From Nucisporomicrobium flavum (GTDB taxonomy: Bacteria > Actinomycetota > Actinomycetes > Mycobacteriales > Micromonosporaceae), in contig NZ_JADMLH010000002.1 of assembly GCF_016464385.1 (NCBI RefSeq), forward strand, positions 372,001 to 436,000: 64,000 bases of DNA, in the 5' to 3' direction. How positions within the stretch are numbered: the stretch's first letter is position 1; each line of letters starts with the position of its first letter. Position numbers and translations under genes: made by a program. Positions 16,616-25,169 of the stretch are shown one piece after another. The notes under the pieces were generated by a model. It was not told where the DNA came from, did no database searches, and saw nothing but the letters and a program-made list of their open reading frames with translations.

Positions 16616-16936
16616 TCACATGGCGCAGTCGAGGTAGACCGGGCGTTTGACCGCCTCGCCGGTCTCGATCCGGCTGGTCATGGCCTGCTGGACCCGCGTG
16701 GCGGTGAGCCGGCGGGCGATCTCCTGCGCGGCCGCCAGCTGGCGGGTGAGGATCTCGTCGGCCCGCGGGCGCAGCTCGAGCGGCAGCGCGCCCAGGTCGG
16801 TGGGCGGCTTCCACAGGTCGGCCGGCGGGGTCTCGGCGTGGCGGCGCGCGTCGGCCAGCATGGCCTCGGTGGCGGCCACGTCCAGCTCGAGGTCGTCGAG
16901 CGCGGCGGTCCAGGCATCTCGCCAGGCGTTGGTCAC
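16616..16936 (-). CDS. Unknown protein of the fliD-fliS operon
   Basis: I do not recognise this 106-residue protein. It begins MTNAWRDAWTAALDDLELDVAATEAML and is mostly helical and acidic/Ala-rich, ending RPVYLDCAM. The GTG at 16936 follows GAGGTGG; a TTG 15 codons upstream overlaps fliS and is less likely. In many bacteria the gene after fliS is the chaperone gene fliT, and the size, helicity and position fit a FliT-like export chaperone, but this is inference from context only. A terminator follows directly. Confidence 0.7.
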   Translation of the reverse strand: MTNAWRDAWTAALDDLELDVAATEAMLADARRHAETPPADLWKPPTDLGALPLELRPRADEILTRQLAAAQEIARRLTATRVQQAMTSRIETGEAVKRPVYLDCAM

Positions 16937-16973
16937 CCTGTCCCCACCTCGCTCTCCGTCATCATCACTCGCG

Positions 16974-17363
16974 TCAGGCAACAGGTGCGGGATGGGTCGC
17001 CGCTGCGGCGGCCGCTTCCCGCCAGGCGTCGCGCAACGGCTCGACGAGCGCGCGGCACGCGGCGACCCGGTCGGCGTCGCGGGCGATGTTGGCGCCGATC
17101 AGCTCGGTGAGCAGGAAGCCGTACAGGTTGGCCAGGCCGGGAGCGCCGGCCCAGGCGTCGACGTCCAGCGTGGTACGCAGCTCCAGGATGATCTCCTGAG
17201 CGTGGTTCAGCTTGTCGTTGGCCTGCTCCCGGTCGCCGGTGCGCAGCGCCTCCTCACCCTGGAAGAGATCCATGACGAGGCGGTCGTAGAGCATGACCAG
17301 GAGCTTGCCGGGGGAGGCCGTATTCACGGAGTCCTGGAGGTAGCGGTTCAGCGGAGAGGTCAT
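16974..17363 (-). CDS. fliS: Flagellin export chaperone FliS
   Basis: FliS binds the C-terminus of flagellin to stop early polymerisation. The 129-residue product has the family core RYLQDSVNTASPGKLLVMLYDRLVMDL near the N-terminus (key part TASPGKLLVMLYDRL), GDREQANDKLNHAQEIILEL and NLYGFLLTELIGANI. The tail is Ala-rich. It follows fliD by 55 bases. Confidence 0.93.
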   Translation of the reverse strand: MTSPLNRYLQDSVNTASPGKLLVMLYDRLVMDLFQGEEALRTGDREQANDKLNHAQEIILELRTTLDVDAWAGAPGLANLYGFLLTELIGANIARDADRVAACRALVEPLRDAWREAAAAAATHPAPVA

Positions 17364-17418
17364 CAGTTCCCTTTGCTCAGGAATGGGCGGATTCCGTGGG
17401 CGGCGGTCAGGCGGGGCG

Positions 17419-18924
17419 TCAGCCCAGGCTCGCGATCTGGCCGGAGAGCCAGGACGACTGCGAGTTGAGCTTGCTCAGCGCGGTCTCGAGGCCGGAGTAC
17501 GTCTTCTGCAGCGCCTCCCGCTTGGCGGCGAGCCGGACGTCCCAGTCGTCGATCTGGAAGTTCATGGAGTCGATCAGCGTCTTCCGCCCGGTGACGGCGG
17601 AGGTGACGTTGGCGGTCTGCGTCTTGGCGAGCGCCTCGAAGTTGTCGGCGAAGGCGATGCCGGCGGCCTGAACGGCGTCCGGGTCGCTGTTGTACTTCGC
17701 GATGAACTGATCGGCCTTGAACGTCAGCTTGCCGGTCGAGTCGAGGGCGACGCCGAGCTGGCTCAGCGCGCCGAAGTTCACGACGTTGGCCGCGCGGTCG
17801 TCGGCGAGGGCCTGCGGCGTGGCGTCCGCACCGGTGGGCGCGGGCGGGGCGCCCTCGCGGCGGAACGACAGTCCCTGGCTGATGGTGCTGAGGATCGCGG
17901 AGCTCATCTGCCGGACGGAGAAGTCACCGGTGAGCGGCGAGCCCTTCTTCGTCTCCGGGTTGTACGCCGTCTGGGCGCCGATCTCGGTGAGCGTGGCGTT
18001 CGCGGCGTCGACCAGGGCCTGGAACTTGGCGGCGATGCCGGCCGCGTCCGAGACCGACGTGATCGTGACGTCGTTCTCCATCTTGCTGACCGTGACGGAC
18101 ACCCCGGGCATCAGGCCGGTGAAGGTGTTCGTGGTGCTGACGAGGCTGAAGCCGCCGTTGTCGGGGTCGCCCACGGTGATCTTGGCGTTGGCGGCCTCGG
18201 TCGTGGTGATGACGCCCTTGCCGTCGGAGCTGGCCGCGGCGTCCAGGCCGATGATCTGGAAGGCGTTGTCCGCGCCGGTCCTCATGCCGTTGAGCTGGAG
18301 CACGCTCTCGGTCTCGCCGATCTTCACCAGGGTGGCCTTCACGCCGGCGCCCGCGCCGTTGATGGCCGCGCTCACGCCCTTGGCGGTCCGGTCGGTGATC
18401 GGGACCGTGACCTCCTTGCCCTGACTCGCCCAGACCGGGTCGCCGTTGCCGTCGACCTGCGGGTTGCCCTGCCCGTCCACGGCCTGGACCCAGACGCCGG
18501 TCCGGATCTTGAGCTCGGTGGTCTCGGGCGGGAGGATGTCGGCCGCGACCTGCTTGCCCTCGGCGTTCGTGACGGTGGCGGTGTTGACCCGCATCGTGCC
18601 GGCCTGCGCGGTGGCCAGGGCGTTCACGGAGAACTTGACGGCACCCGTCGCGGTGTCCGTACCGCCCGTCGAGGTGGTGGTGACGGACGTGGAGCTGGAG
18701 GTCGGCTTGACCGCGCGCCAGGTGCTCAGCTGGCTGAGGGAGTCGGCCGCGGTCTGCAGCGAGGCGACCTTCGAGTTCACCGACTGGTACGCGGAGACCA
18801 CCGACTGGGCGGCCGAGACCTTGGCCTTGAGCCGGGTCTGCGGGGCCGCCTCCACCTGCATCAGCGAGCTGATCATGGAGGAGGTGCTGAGCCCACTGAC
18901 GAGGCCGTCGATCGAGCTGACCAC
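17419..18924 (-). CDS. fliD: Flagellar filament cap protein FliD
   Basis: FliD caps the filament tip and folds arriving flagellin. The 501-residue product starts MVSSIDGLVSGLSTSSMISSLM, contains the N-terminal cap helix (LMQVEAAPQTRLKAKVSAAQ) and the C-terminal block RKTLIDSMNFQIDDWDVRLAAKREAL..KTYSGLETALSKLNSQSSWL, typical of FliD (both segments abbreviated). The start is GTG with AAGGAAAG upstream. No promoter was seen in the short gap after the fliC terminator, so it may depend on read-through from fliC. Confidence 0.94.
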   Translation of the reverse strand: MVSSIDGLVSGLSTSSMISSLMQVEAAPQTRLKAKVSAAQSVVSAYQSVNSKVASLQTAADSLSQLSTWRAVKPTSSSTSVTTTSTGGTDTATGAVKFSVNALATAQAGTMRVNTATVTNAEGKQVAADILPPETTELKIRTGVWVQAVDGQGNPQVDGNGDPVWASQGKEVTVPITDRTAKGVSAAINGAGAGVKATLVKIGETESVLQLNGMRTGADNAFQIIGLDAAASSDGKGVITTTEAANAKITVGDPDNGGFSLVSTTNTFTGLMPGVSVTVSKMENDVTITSVSDAAGIAAKFQALVDAANATLTEIGAQTAYNPETKKGSPLTGDFSVRQMSSAILSTISQGLSFRREGAPPAPTGADATPQALADDRAANVVNFGALSQLGVALDSTGKLTFKADQFIAKYNSDPDAVQAAGIAFADNFEALAKTQTANVTSAVTGRKTLIDSMNFQIDDWDVRLAAKREALQKTYSGLETALSKLNSQSSWLSGQIASLG

Positions 18925-18962
18925 GGTGCGCCTACTTTCCTTGCCGGGTACAGATGTGAAGC

Positions 18963-18995
18963 GGGGGTAGCCGGCGCCGTCTGCCAGCTACCCCC
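18963..18995 (-). terminator. Terminator after fliC (possibly leaky)
   Basis: Stem GGGGGTAGC (18963-18971) with GCTACCCCC (18987-18995), extended by three more pairs after one mismatch. No long T-run follows, which would allow some transcription into fliD and fliS. Confidence 0.65.
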
Positions 18996-19047
18996 ACCTA
19001 TTCGGTTGTGAGTGATATTCGGTTAGAGGTTGTCGGTAGCGAATCGG

Positions 19048-20298
19048 TTAGCGCAGCAGCGACAGAACGTTCTGCGAGGCCTGGTTGGCCTGCGACAGCA
19101 TCGAGGTGCCGGCCTGGGTCAGGATCTGGTTGCGGGTGAAGGCGACCATCTCCTGCGCCATGTCGGTGTCACGGATACGCGACTCCGACGCGGACAGGTT
19201 CTCGACCGAGACGTTCAGGTTGTTGATCGTGTGCTCGAACCGGTTCTGGAACGCACCGAGCGTGGCCCGCTGGTCCGAGACCTTCGAGATCGCGGAGTCC
19301 AGGGCCTCCATCGCGTCCTGAGCACCCTGCGGGGTCTCCAGGCTGAGGTCCTTGGTCTTGAGCTCGGTGGAGTTGATGGCAGCGATCGAGATGTCCATCG
19401 TCTCGCCGCGGTTCGCGCCGACCTGGAACTGGCCGTTGCTCGCCCCAGCGTTCACCGAGCTCGCGGCCGGCGTGATGCCCAGGTCACCCAGCTCGAGACC
19501 GGCCGCGGCGGAGTCCGCACCCAGCTCGAAGGTCTTGGTGCCCGAGGCGGTCATCGTGAAGCCGTTCGTGCCGTCGGTCTTGGCACTGAACGTGATCTCG
19601 TCGCCGGTCAGCTTGGCGATCTCGGTACCGGCGTTGGCCGGCAGCGCCGCCGCCGTCTTCACCGCGGAGCTCACCGCCGCGTTGAGAGCGTCGGTGATGT
19701 CCTTGGTGCTGGCACCCGCGCCGGGGGCCGGGACGGTGACGACGATGCCGTCGGTGGTGCCGGCCGCGGTCAGGTCCACGCCACCGATGTTCTTGATCGC
19801 GAAGCTGATGCCCTGGGTGGTGTCCACGTCCGTCGTCGTCGCGACGCCGGTGACCTCGTTGGCCTTGCCGAACGAGCCGTCGAGCAGCTTCGACTTGCCG
19901 AACGACGTGGTGCTGCCGATCCGGTCGAGCTCCTTGTTGAGCTGACCGAACTCCTTCTGCGCCGCCGCCTTGGCGGACGGGTCCTGCGAACCGCCGTTGG
20001 CGGCCTGCACGGACAGGTCACGCATGCGCTGCAGGATCGAGGTGACCTCGTTGAGCGCACCCTCAGCGGTCTGCGCGACGCTGATGCCGTCCTGGGCGTT
20101 GCGGACGGCGACCTTCAGGCCACCGACCTGCGAACGCAGGCCCTCGGAGATCGAGAGGCCGGCCGCGTCGTCGGCCGCGCGGTTGATGCGGAAACCGCTG
20201 GACAGCTTCTCCAGTGACTTCGACATCTGGCCGTCGGTGACCGACAGGTTGCGGTAGGCGTTCTGGGCGGCGATGTTCTGGTTGATGCGGAGACCCAT
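19048..20298 (-). CDS. fliC: Flagellin FliC
   Basis: The filament subunit, 416 residues. The conserved N-terminus reads [20 protein letters not shown], then [20 protein letters not shown] and [20 protein letters not shown]; the conserved C-terminus has [20 protein letters not shown] and [14 protein letters not shown], ending NVLSLLR. The central ~160-330 region is variable and Thr/Ala/Gly-rich. It is the only flagellin gene here. It has its own FliA-type promoter and a leader with CsrA-like sites; the Shine-Dalgarno AAGGAGGA is very strong. fliW and csrA lie 3 kb away in the divergent unit. Confidence 0.97.
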   Translation of the reverse strand: MGLRINQNIAAQNAYRNLSVTDGQMSKSLEKLSSGFRINRAADDAAGLSISEGLRSQVGGLKVAVRNAQDGISVAQTAEGALNEVTSILQRMRDLSVQAANGGSQDPSAKAAAQKEFGQLNKELDRIGSTTSFGKSKLLDGSFGKANEVTGVATTTDVDTTQGISFAIKNIGGVDLTAAGTTDGIVVTVPAPGAGASTKDITDALNAAVSSAVKTAAALPANAGTEIAKLTGDEITFSAKTDGTNGFTMTASGTKTFELGADSAAAGLELGDLGITPAASSVNAGASNGQFQVGANRGETMDISIAAINSTELKTKDLSLETPQGAQDAMEALDSAISKVSDQRATLGAFQNRFEHTINNLNVSVENLSASESRIRDTDMAQEMVAFTRNQILTQAGTSMLSQANQASQNVLSLLR

Positions 20299-20304
20299 GG
20301 TGTT

Positions 20305-20346
20305 TCCTCCTTGAGTGCGGGTCCGTGGCGGCTCATCCGTAAGCCG
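20305..20346 (-). promoter_or_regulatory. Predicted CsrA-binding sites in the fliC leader
   Basis: In the fliC mRNA leader a 5-bp stem CGGCT/AGCCG (20346-20342 with 20333-20329) holds the eight-base loop TACGGATG, exposing ACGGA. About 28 bases downstream is the Shine-Dalgarno AAGGAGGA with two more GGA triplets. CsrA dimers typically bridge a loop ANGGA and a GGA at the ribosome site, blocking translation; FliW relieves this. Both csrA and fliW are in the window. Confidence 0.6.
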
Positions 20347-20365
20347 TTGGCGTTGCGCCAGTCAG

Positions 20366-20391
20366 ATCGGCGGTCCTCCGCCGGTCATGAG
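20366..20391 (-). promoter_or_regulatory. FliA-type promoter of fliC
   Basis: CTCA (20391-20388), 16 bases, GCCGAT (20371-20366) on the minus strand, giving a leader of about 60 bases. The -10 element extends as GCCGATCT, close to the general FliA/SigD -10 consensus GCCGATAA. Confidence 0.75.
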
Positions 20392-20461
20392 CAGTCTGCG
20401 AAATTTCTTCGGGCTTTTCGGGCGATTGCCAGATCTCCGGCCTGCTACCGGGTGGAAACCC

Positions 20462-20487
20462 CTCAGAGACCCACCGGCCGTGCCGAC
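20462..20487 (+). promoter_or_regulatory. FliA-type promoter of flgN-flgK-flgL-fliW-csrA
   Basis: CTCA, 16 bases, GCCGAC on the plus strand, divergent from the fliC promoter and about 64 bases before the flgN GTG. Confidence 0.6.
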
Positions 20488-20550
20488 CTGTCCGGATGAA
20501 CAGGGAACGCGCCGTCCGGGCCGTCCCGCATGAGGAAGACGGAGGACCGG

Positions 20551-21036
20551 GTGAGCCTGACCGACCTGTCCAGCGTCCTGTGGCGGGCGCGGGAGCTGCT
20601 GGAGCTTCTCCTGTTCAAGCTCGAGGAGGAGCAACTGCTCCTGGCCTCCAACCGCTCCCGCTGGCTGGCGCACGCCACCCGCGAGGTCGAGGTGGTGCTG
20701 GACCAGATCCGGCAGACCGAGGTGGCCCGTGCGGCGTACGCGCAGGCCGTCGCGCTCGAGCTGGGCCTGCCGGCGGAGGCGTCCCTGGGTCAGCTCGCCG
20801 ACGCGGCGCCCCCGCCGTGGTCGGACCTGCTGCACCAGCACCGTAAGGCGTTCCTGACCCTGACCCAGGAGATCGGGACCATGGCGGAGGCCAACCGGGA
20901 CCTGCTCACGGCCGGCCAGCGCGCGGCTCGCGAAACGATGCTCGCGTTCGCCGGAACAGTGGAAACGTACGGCCCGCAGGGCAAAACCGTCAGCGGCGGA
21001 GTACGCCGCCCGAGCCTGGTGGACGAGGCAATCTGA
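20551..21036 (+). CDS. flgN: Flagellar export chaperone FlgN
   Basis: FlgN escorts FlgK and FlgL to the export gate. The 161-residue helical protein has LLELLLFKLEEEQLLLASNRSRWLAHATREVEVVL near the start (FlgN hallmark EEEQLLLASNRSRWL) and a long amphipathic C-terminal helix. The GTG at 20551 follows GGAGGA; an ATG seven codons upstream would swallow this site. Its stop overlaps the flgK start (TGATG), and FlgK is its expected client. Confidence 0.87.
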   Translation: MSLTDLSSVLWRARELLELLLFKLEEEQLLLASNRSRWLAHATREVEVVLDQIRQTEVARAAYAQAVALELGLPAEASLGQLADAAPPPWSDLLHQHRKAFLTLTQEIGTMAEANRDLLTAGQRAARETMLAFAGTVETYGPQGKTVSGGVRRPSLVDEAI

Positions 21037-22514
21037 TGGGTAGCAGCTTCGGCAGTATCAACACCGCGCTGACCTCGCTGTACGCGCAGCGCCGCGGCCT
21101 CGACGTGGCCGGCCAGAACATCGCGAACGCGACGACCGAGGGCTATACCCGCCAGCGGGTCGACATGCAGGCCCAGGTCGGCTCGACCGTGGGCGTGCGC
21201 TGGGCGACGACCGACGGCCTCGGCACCGGCGTGGCGGTCAGCGACGTGCAGCGGCTCCGCGACCAGTACCTGGAGAACCGCGGCCGTACGGAGCACGCGA
21301 ACAGCGCCTACCTGTCCAACCAGGCGGCCGCGTACACGTCGCTCGAGGATGTCTTCTCCGAGCCGAGCAACACCGCGCTGCAGGCGCAGATGCACGACAT
21401 GTGGGCCGCCTGGGGCGACGTCGGCGACGAGCCGACCAGCGTCGCCGCCCGGTCCGCGCTGCTGCAGCAGAGCAGCGTCGTCGCGGAAGGGCTGAACAGC
21501 GCCTACGGCGCGCTGGACTCGCAGTGGTCGGCGAACGCCACCCAGCTCACCAAGTACGCCACCGAGGTGAACACTGCGGCCGGCACGATCGCCCAGCTCA
21601 ACGACTCCATCGTGAAGGCGAAGGCGACCGGCGTCGTGGTGAACGAGCTCGAGGACCGCCGCGACCTGGCGGTCATGAAGCTGTCGGAGCTGGTCGGCGC
21701 GACCGCCTCGGTCCGCGACGACGGCTCGATGGACGTGTACGTCGGCAACGCCCTGCTGGTGAACCGGACGACGACGCGGCCGATGACGGCCACCGCGGGC
21801 GTCTCCACGCTGGACGCTCAGCGCGACTACAACGCCGATCCCGCCAACGGCACCAAGTCGGCCGGGCTCACGTGGGCCGACACCGGCGACGTGGTGCAGG
21901 CCGGCGGCAGGCTGGGCTCGATGGTGGAGACCATGACCACGATCCTGCCCGGCATGGCCGGGAAGCTGGACAAGGTGGCCAAGACTCTGGTGGACACGGT
22001 GAACGCGGCGACCACGTCGGCGTACAAGACCGACGGCACGGCCGGCACCGACTTCTTCACCGGGGACTTCTCCACGGGCCGGTACGCGCGGAACATCACC
22101 GTGGCGATCACGAACCCCAAGGACGTCGCGATCTCCGCCAAGAACGAGACCAACCCGGACGGTACGCCGAAGCTCGACGTCGGCGGCAACCCGATCGGCA
22201 CGAACGACGGGTCGAAGGCGACCACGCTCGCCGGCACCGCCACCAAGGTGGGCAGCCCGGACCTCGTCTACCAGGACATGATCGCCGACCTCGGGGTCAA
22301 CGCGCAGACGTCGACCCGGCGCAGCGAGATCCAGGTCAACGTCACCGCGCAGGTGGACGCCGCCCGCGAGGCGGAGTCCGGGGTCAACCTCGACGAGGAG
22401 ATGACGAACCTGCTGACGTACCAGCGCGGGTACGAGGCCGCCTCCCGGGTGCTCACCACGATCGACTCGATGCTCGACCAGCTCATCAACCGTACGGGCC
22501 TGGTCGGAAGGTAA
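21036..22514 (+). CDS. flgK: Hook-filament junction protein FlgK (HAP1)
   Basis: FlgK joins hook and filament. The 492-residue product begins MGSSFGSINTALTSLYAQRR with the axial motif LDVAGQNIANATTEGYTRQRV, and ends with VNLDEEMTNLLTYQRGYEAASRVLTTIDSML, the standard FlgK C-terminus (shown in key segments EEMTNLLTYQRGYEAASR). Start is coupled to flgN. Confidence 0.95.
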   Translation: MGSSFGSINTALTSLYAQRRGLDVAGQNIANATTEGYTRQRVDMQAQVGSTVGVRWATTDGLGTGVAVSDVQRLRDQYLENRGRTEHANSAYLSNQAAAYTSLEDVFSEPSNTALQAQMHDMWAAWGDVGDEPTSVAARSALLQQSSVVAEGLNSAYGALDSQWSANATQLTKYATEVNTAAGTIAQLNDSIVKAKATGVVVNELEDRRDLAVMKLSELVGATASVRDDGSMDVYVGNALLVNRTTTRPMTATAGVSTLDAQRDYNADPANGTKSAGLTWADTGDVVQAGGRLGSMVETMTTILPGMAGKLDKVAKTLVDTVNAATTSAYKTDGTAGTDFFTGDFSTGRYARNITVAITNPKDVAISAKNETNPDGTPKLDVGGNPIGTNDGSKATTLAGTATKVGSPDLVYQDMIADLGVNAQTSTRRSEIQVNVTAQVDAAREAESGVNLDEEMTNLLTYQRGYEAASRVLTTIDSMLDQLINRTGLVGR

Positions 22515-22522
22515 GGACTGAC

Positions 22523-23410
22523 ATGGCGAACAGGGTCACCGAGAGCAGCATCCACACACGGGTGCTCGCCAATCTCCAGCGCAACATCCAGCGGGGCGAG
22601 AAGATCCAGCAGCAGCTCTCCAGCGGCAAGCAGATCAACCGCCCGTCGGACTCCCCGAACGGCACGCTGCAGTCGATGCAGCTGCGGGGCGAGACGCGCG
22701 CCAACAACCAGTACGTGCGCAGCGCGGACGACGGGCTCGGCTGGCTGAGCACCCTCGACGGCACCCTGACCAGCGCCTCGACGCTGGTGCAGCGCGCGCG
22801 GTCGCTCACGTTGCAGGGTCTCAACTCCGGCTCGAACACCCCCGAGTCGCGCAACGCGCTGGCCATTGAGATCGACCAGATCAAGGACTCGATGATCGGG
22901 TACGCGAACACGACGTACCTGGACCGCCCGGTGTTCGGCGGGACGACGACGCAGACCAAGGCGTTCGACGACGCCGGCGTCTTCGTCGGCAACCAGGACG
23001 GCGTCACGCGGACCATCGGGCCGAACTCCCAGATCCGCGTGGACGCCGACGGGGTGGCCGCGTTCGGCGACGGGAACACCTCGGTGTTCAAGATCCTCGA
23101 TGACGTCTCGGCCGCGCTGAAGTCCAACGACACGACGGCTCTGGCGTCGGGACTGGAGGCGCTGGATACCGCGGCGAATAACCTGAAAAACACTCTTTCG
23201 GAGGTAGGCGCCCGATATAATCGGGTTACGCAGATGAAGCAGTCCGCGGAAGACCGGCTGCTGGACGTGACGGCTCAGCTGTCCGACGTCGAGGACGTGG
23301 ACCTGCCGAAGACCATCATGGACATGCAGCTCCAGCAGACCTCGTACCAGGCGGCTCTGGCCGCCTCGGCAAAGGTGATCCAGCCCTCGCTCATCGACTT
23401 CCTGAGGTGA
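22523..23410 (+). CDS. flgL: Hook-filament junction protein FlgL (HAP3)
   Basis: FlgL is the second junction protein. The 295-residue product starts MANRVTESSIHTRVLANLQR and contains KIQQQLSSGKQINRPSDSP, a flagellin-like N-terminal helix pair, and a C-terminal helix with DLPKTIMDMQLQQTSYQAAL. The ATG at 22523 lies eight bases past flgK with AAGGA upstream. Around 23170-23225 the DNA is locally less GC-rich (ATAACC, ATATAATC) but the frame stays open and conserved. Confidence 0.93.
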   Translation: MANRVTESSIHTRVLANLQRNIQRGEKIQQQLSSGKQINRPSDSPNGTLQSMQLRGETRANNQYVRSADDGLGWLSTLDGTLTSASTLVQRARSLTLQGLNSGSNTPESRNALAIEIDQIKDSMIGYANTTYLDRPVFGGTTTQTKAFDDAGVFVGNQDGVTRTIGPNSQIRVDADGVAAFGDGNTSVFKILDDVSAALKSNDTTALASGLEALDTAANNLKNTLSEVGARYNRVTQMKQSAEDRLLDVTAQLSDVEDVDLPKTIMDMQLQQTSYQAALAASAKVIQPSLIDFLR

Positions 23411-23412
23411 CC

Positions 23413-23850
23413 ATGAGTACTCGCACCGCGTCCCGACCGATTGGGGCCTCCATGACCGACACCGAGCTGGACATGCCGATCATCGAGATGGCTGTCCCCA
23501 TGCCCGGCTTCCCGGCGCACCGGCAGTTCGTGCTGGTCCGGTTGAACGACGAGGGTCTCCTGTACGCGTTCACGTCGATCGACGACCCGGAGCTCCGCTT
23601 CCTCGTCGCGCCGCCGGAGCCGTTCTTCCCGGACTACGCGCCCGAGATCGAGAACGAGGTCTTCGCGGCCCTGAACACCAAGGACCCCGACCGGCTTCTG
23701 CTCATGGTGGTCATCACCGCCGGCGTCAACGAGACCACGGCGAACCTGCTCGCCCCGATCGTCGTCGACCGGGACTCGCGCCGCGCGATGCAGGTCGTCC
23801 TCAACGGCAGCAACATGCCGGTCCGCGCCATCATGCGCAAGGACTACTGA
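23413..23850 (+). CDS. fliW: Flagellar assembly factor FliW
   Basis: FliW binds flagellin and the translational repressor CsrA in a partner switch that matches flagellin synthesis to export. The 145-residue product has the FliW beta-barrel pattern including MAVPMPGFPAHRQFVLVRLN, FTSIDDPELRFLVAPPEPFF and LVAPIV-like NLLAPIVVDRDSRRAMQVVL. I chose ATG 23413 with GAGG five bases upstream; a GTG two codons earlier overlaps the flgL stop. It precedes csrA, the usual order. Confidence 0.93.
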   Translation: MSTRTASRPIGASMTDTELDMPIIEMAVPMPGFPAHRQFVLVRLNDEGLLYAFTSIDDPELRFLVAPPEPFFPDYAPEIENEVFAALNTKDPDRLLLMVVITAGVNETTANLLAPIVVDRDSRRAMQVVLNGSNMPVRAIMRKDY

Positions 23851-23901
23851 ACCTCGGCGCGGCAGGTGTCCTGTCCACGGATGGAGTGAGGGGCTGCCAC
23901 G

Positions 23902-24144
23902 ATGCTCGTGCTGACCAGGAAGGCCGGCGAGAGCGTGATGATCGGCGATGACGTCGTCGTCACCGTGCTCGAGGCGCGCGGCGACGTCATCCGCATCGGC
24001 ATCAAGGCGCCGCGGGACGTCCAGGTGCACCGCGAAGAGGTGTACCAGGAACTGCGGGACGTCAACCGGGAAGCGGCATCCCCGACGGATGCGGCCGTCC
24101 GCGCGCTGACCGAGATGCTCGACCGTCCACAGAAGAGCGACTGA
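23902..24144 (+). CDS. csrA: Carbon storage regulator CsrA
   Basis: CsrA is a small dimeric RNA-binding repressor of translation. The 80-residue product reads [20 protein letters not shown] at the start, with [19 protein letters not shown] containing the conserved RNA-contacting Arg of beta-5, and an extended C-terminal helix as in Gram-positive CsrA proteins that bind FliW. The predicted target in this window is the fliC leader at 20305-20346. A strong terminator follows. Confidence 0.96.
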   Translation: MLVLTRKAGESVMIGDDVVVTVLEARGDVIRIGIKAPRDVQVHREEVYQELRDVNREAASPTDAAVRALTEMLDRPQKSD

Positions 24145-24151
24145 CGACCGA

Positions 24152-24182
24152 AAGGGCCGGCTCCCCCGGGAGCCGGCCCTTC
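24152..24182. terminator. Bidirectional terminator between csrA and the M23 gene
   Basis: Perfect 14-bp stem AAGGGCCGGCTCCC / GGGAGCCGGCCCTT with a short loop, between two convergent genes. Confidence 0.85.
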
Positions 24183-24188
24183 GTCGAT

Positions 24189-24992
24189 TCAGCGGATCGT
24201 CAGCCCGCGGGCCCGCATGAAAGCGACCGGGCTGATCGCGTTCGCGCTCGTCGCGGGTACGCCCGCGTGCACCTCGAAGTGCAGGTGCGGGCCGGACGAG
24301 GCGCCGGAGGTCCCCACGTAGCCGAGGATGGAGCCGCGCGCCACGGTCTGCCCCACGGTCACCGACGGGCGCCGGACCATGTGGCAGTAGCGGGTGACGA
24401 CGTTCCCGGCGTGCTGCACCTCGGCGTACCAGCCGCAGCCGCGGAGGGAGCTGTTGCCGTCGACGTCGCAGGTGCCCCGGGAGACGTTGCAGACCACGCG
24501 GATGACGGTGCCGGCGCTCGCCGAGCGGATCGCGGTGTTGCGGGTCGCGCCGAGGTCCACGCCGTCGTGAGCGGGACGCTGCCGGGTGCGGAAGCCGCTC
24601 ACCAGACCGGCGGGAACGGGAAGCATCCACGAGCCGGTCACCGCCGGCATCGGCGTCGTGGCGGCACATTTCGGGATCTCGGCGTCGCCGCGCCGGACGT
24701 ACGCGTCGGAGACGTAGCTGTTGTCCGCCAAGCGGTCCCAGTGGCCCGTGTTCGACACCGACCCGCTGATGAACTGACCGGCGATCCGGCAGACGATGGA
24801 CACCGTCGCTCCGTTCTCGACGGTGCCGATCCGGGGGCTGGTCGCGGACGGGCCGCTGCGTGTGTTGAGCGGCGTGCCGCCGGTCACCACCGTGCCCGTC
24901 GCGGCCGGTGCGGCCACCGCGGGCGCGGCGACGCCCAGCGTGCCGGCGGCCGTGAGCAGGGCGAGGGCGCTGCGCTGATGTCGGCGCTTCAT
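24189..24992 (-). CDS. Secreted M23 peptidase with SH3b domain
   Basis: The 267-residue product has a Sec signal peptide (MKRRHQRSALALLTAAGTLG, cleavage after AVAA about residue 28), an SH3-like domain (about 35-105, LNTRSGPSATSPRIGTV) and a LytM/M23 metallopeptidase domain (about 125-260). Zinc ligands are visible in RPAHDGVDLG and GPHLHFEV. Four Cys may form disulfides. It would act outside the cell on peptidoglycan cross-links. It faces the flagellar cluster but no motility promoter was found; a role in sporangium or spore wall opening is only a guess. Confidence 0.9.
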   Translation of the reverse strand: MKRRHQRSALALLTAAGTLGVAAPAVAAPAATGTVVTGGTPLNTRSGPSATSPRIGTVENGATVSIVCRIAGQFISGSVSNTGHWDRLADNSYVSDAYVRRGDAEIPKCAATTPMPAVTGSWMLPVPAGLVSGFRTRQRPAHDGVDLGATRNTAIRSASAGTVIRVVCNVSRGTCDVDGNSSLRGCGWYAEVQHAGNVVTRYCHMVRRPSVTVGQTVARGSILGYVGTSGASSGPHLHFEVHAGVPATSANAISPVAFMRARGLTIR

Positions 24993-25169
24993 CGAGATTC
25001 CCTTCGGAACGGTCCGGCGCGCGTCGGGCGAACGGAACGGTTACGGCAAAACCCGCAAAACGGCGTCCGGAGCCCGGAATGGCCGGAAAAATAAGGAGTC
25101 GACGGGCGGAACCGGCGTGACGAATGCATTCAGCCCGCCCCGCCATGCTGACCCCTGAGGGAGACTTGC

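Noticed and set aside
25127..25150. FliA-type promoter before the transmembrane chemoreceptor (TTCA-N14-GCTGAC)
   Set aside because: It misses two conserved bases and the spacing is short; not counted with the other promoters.
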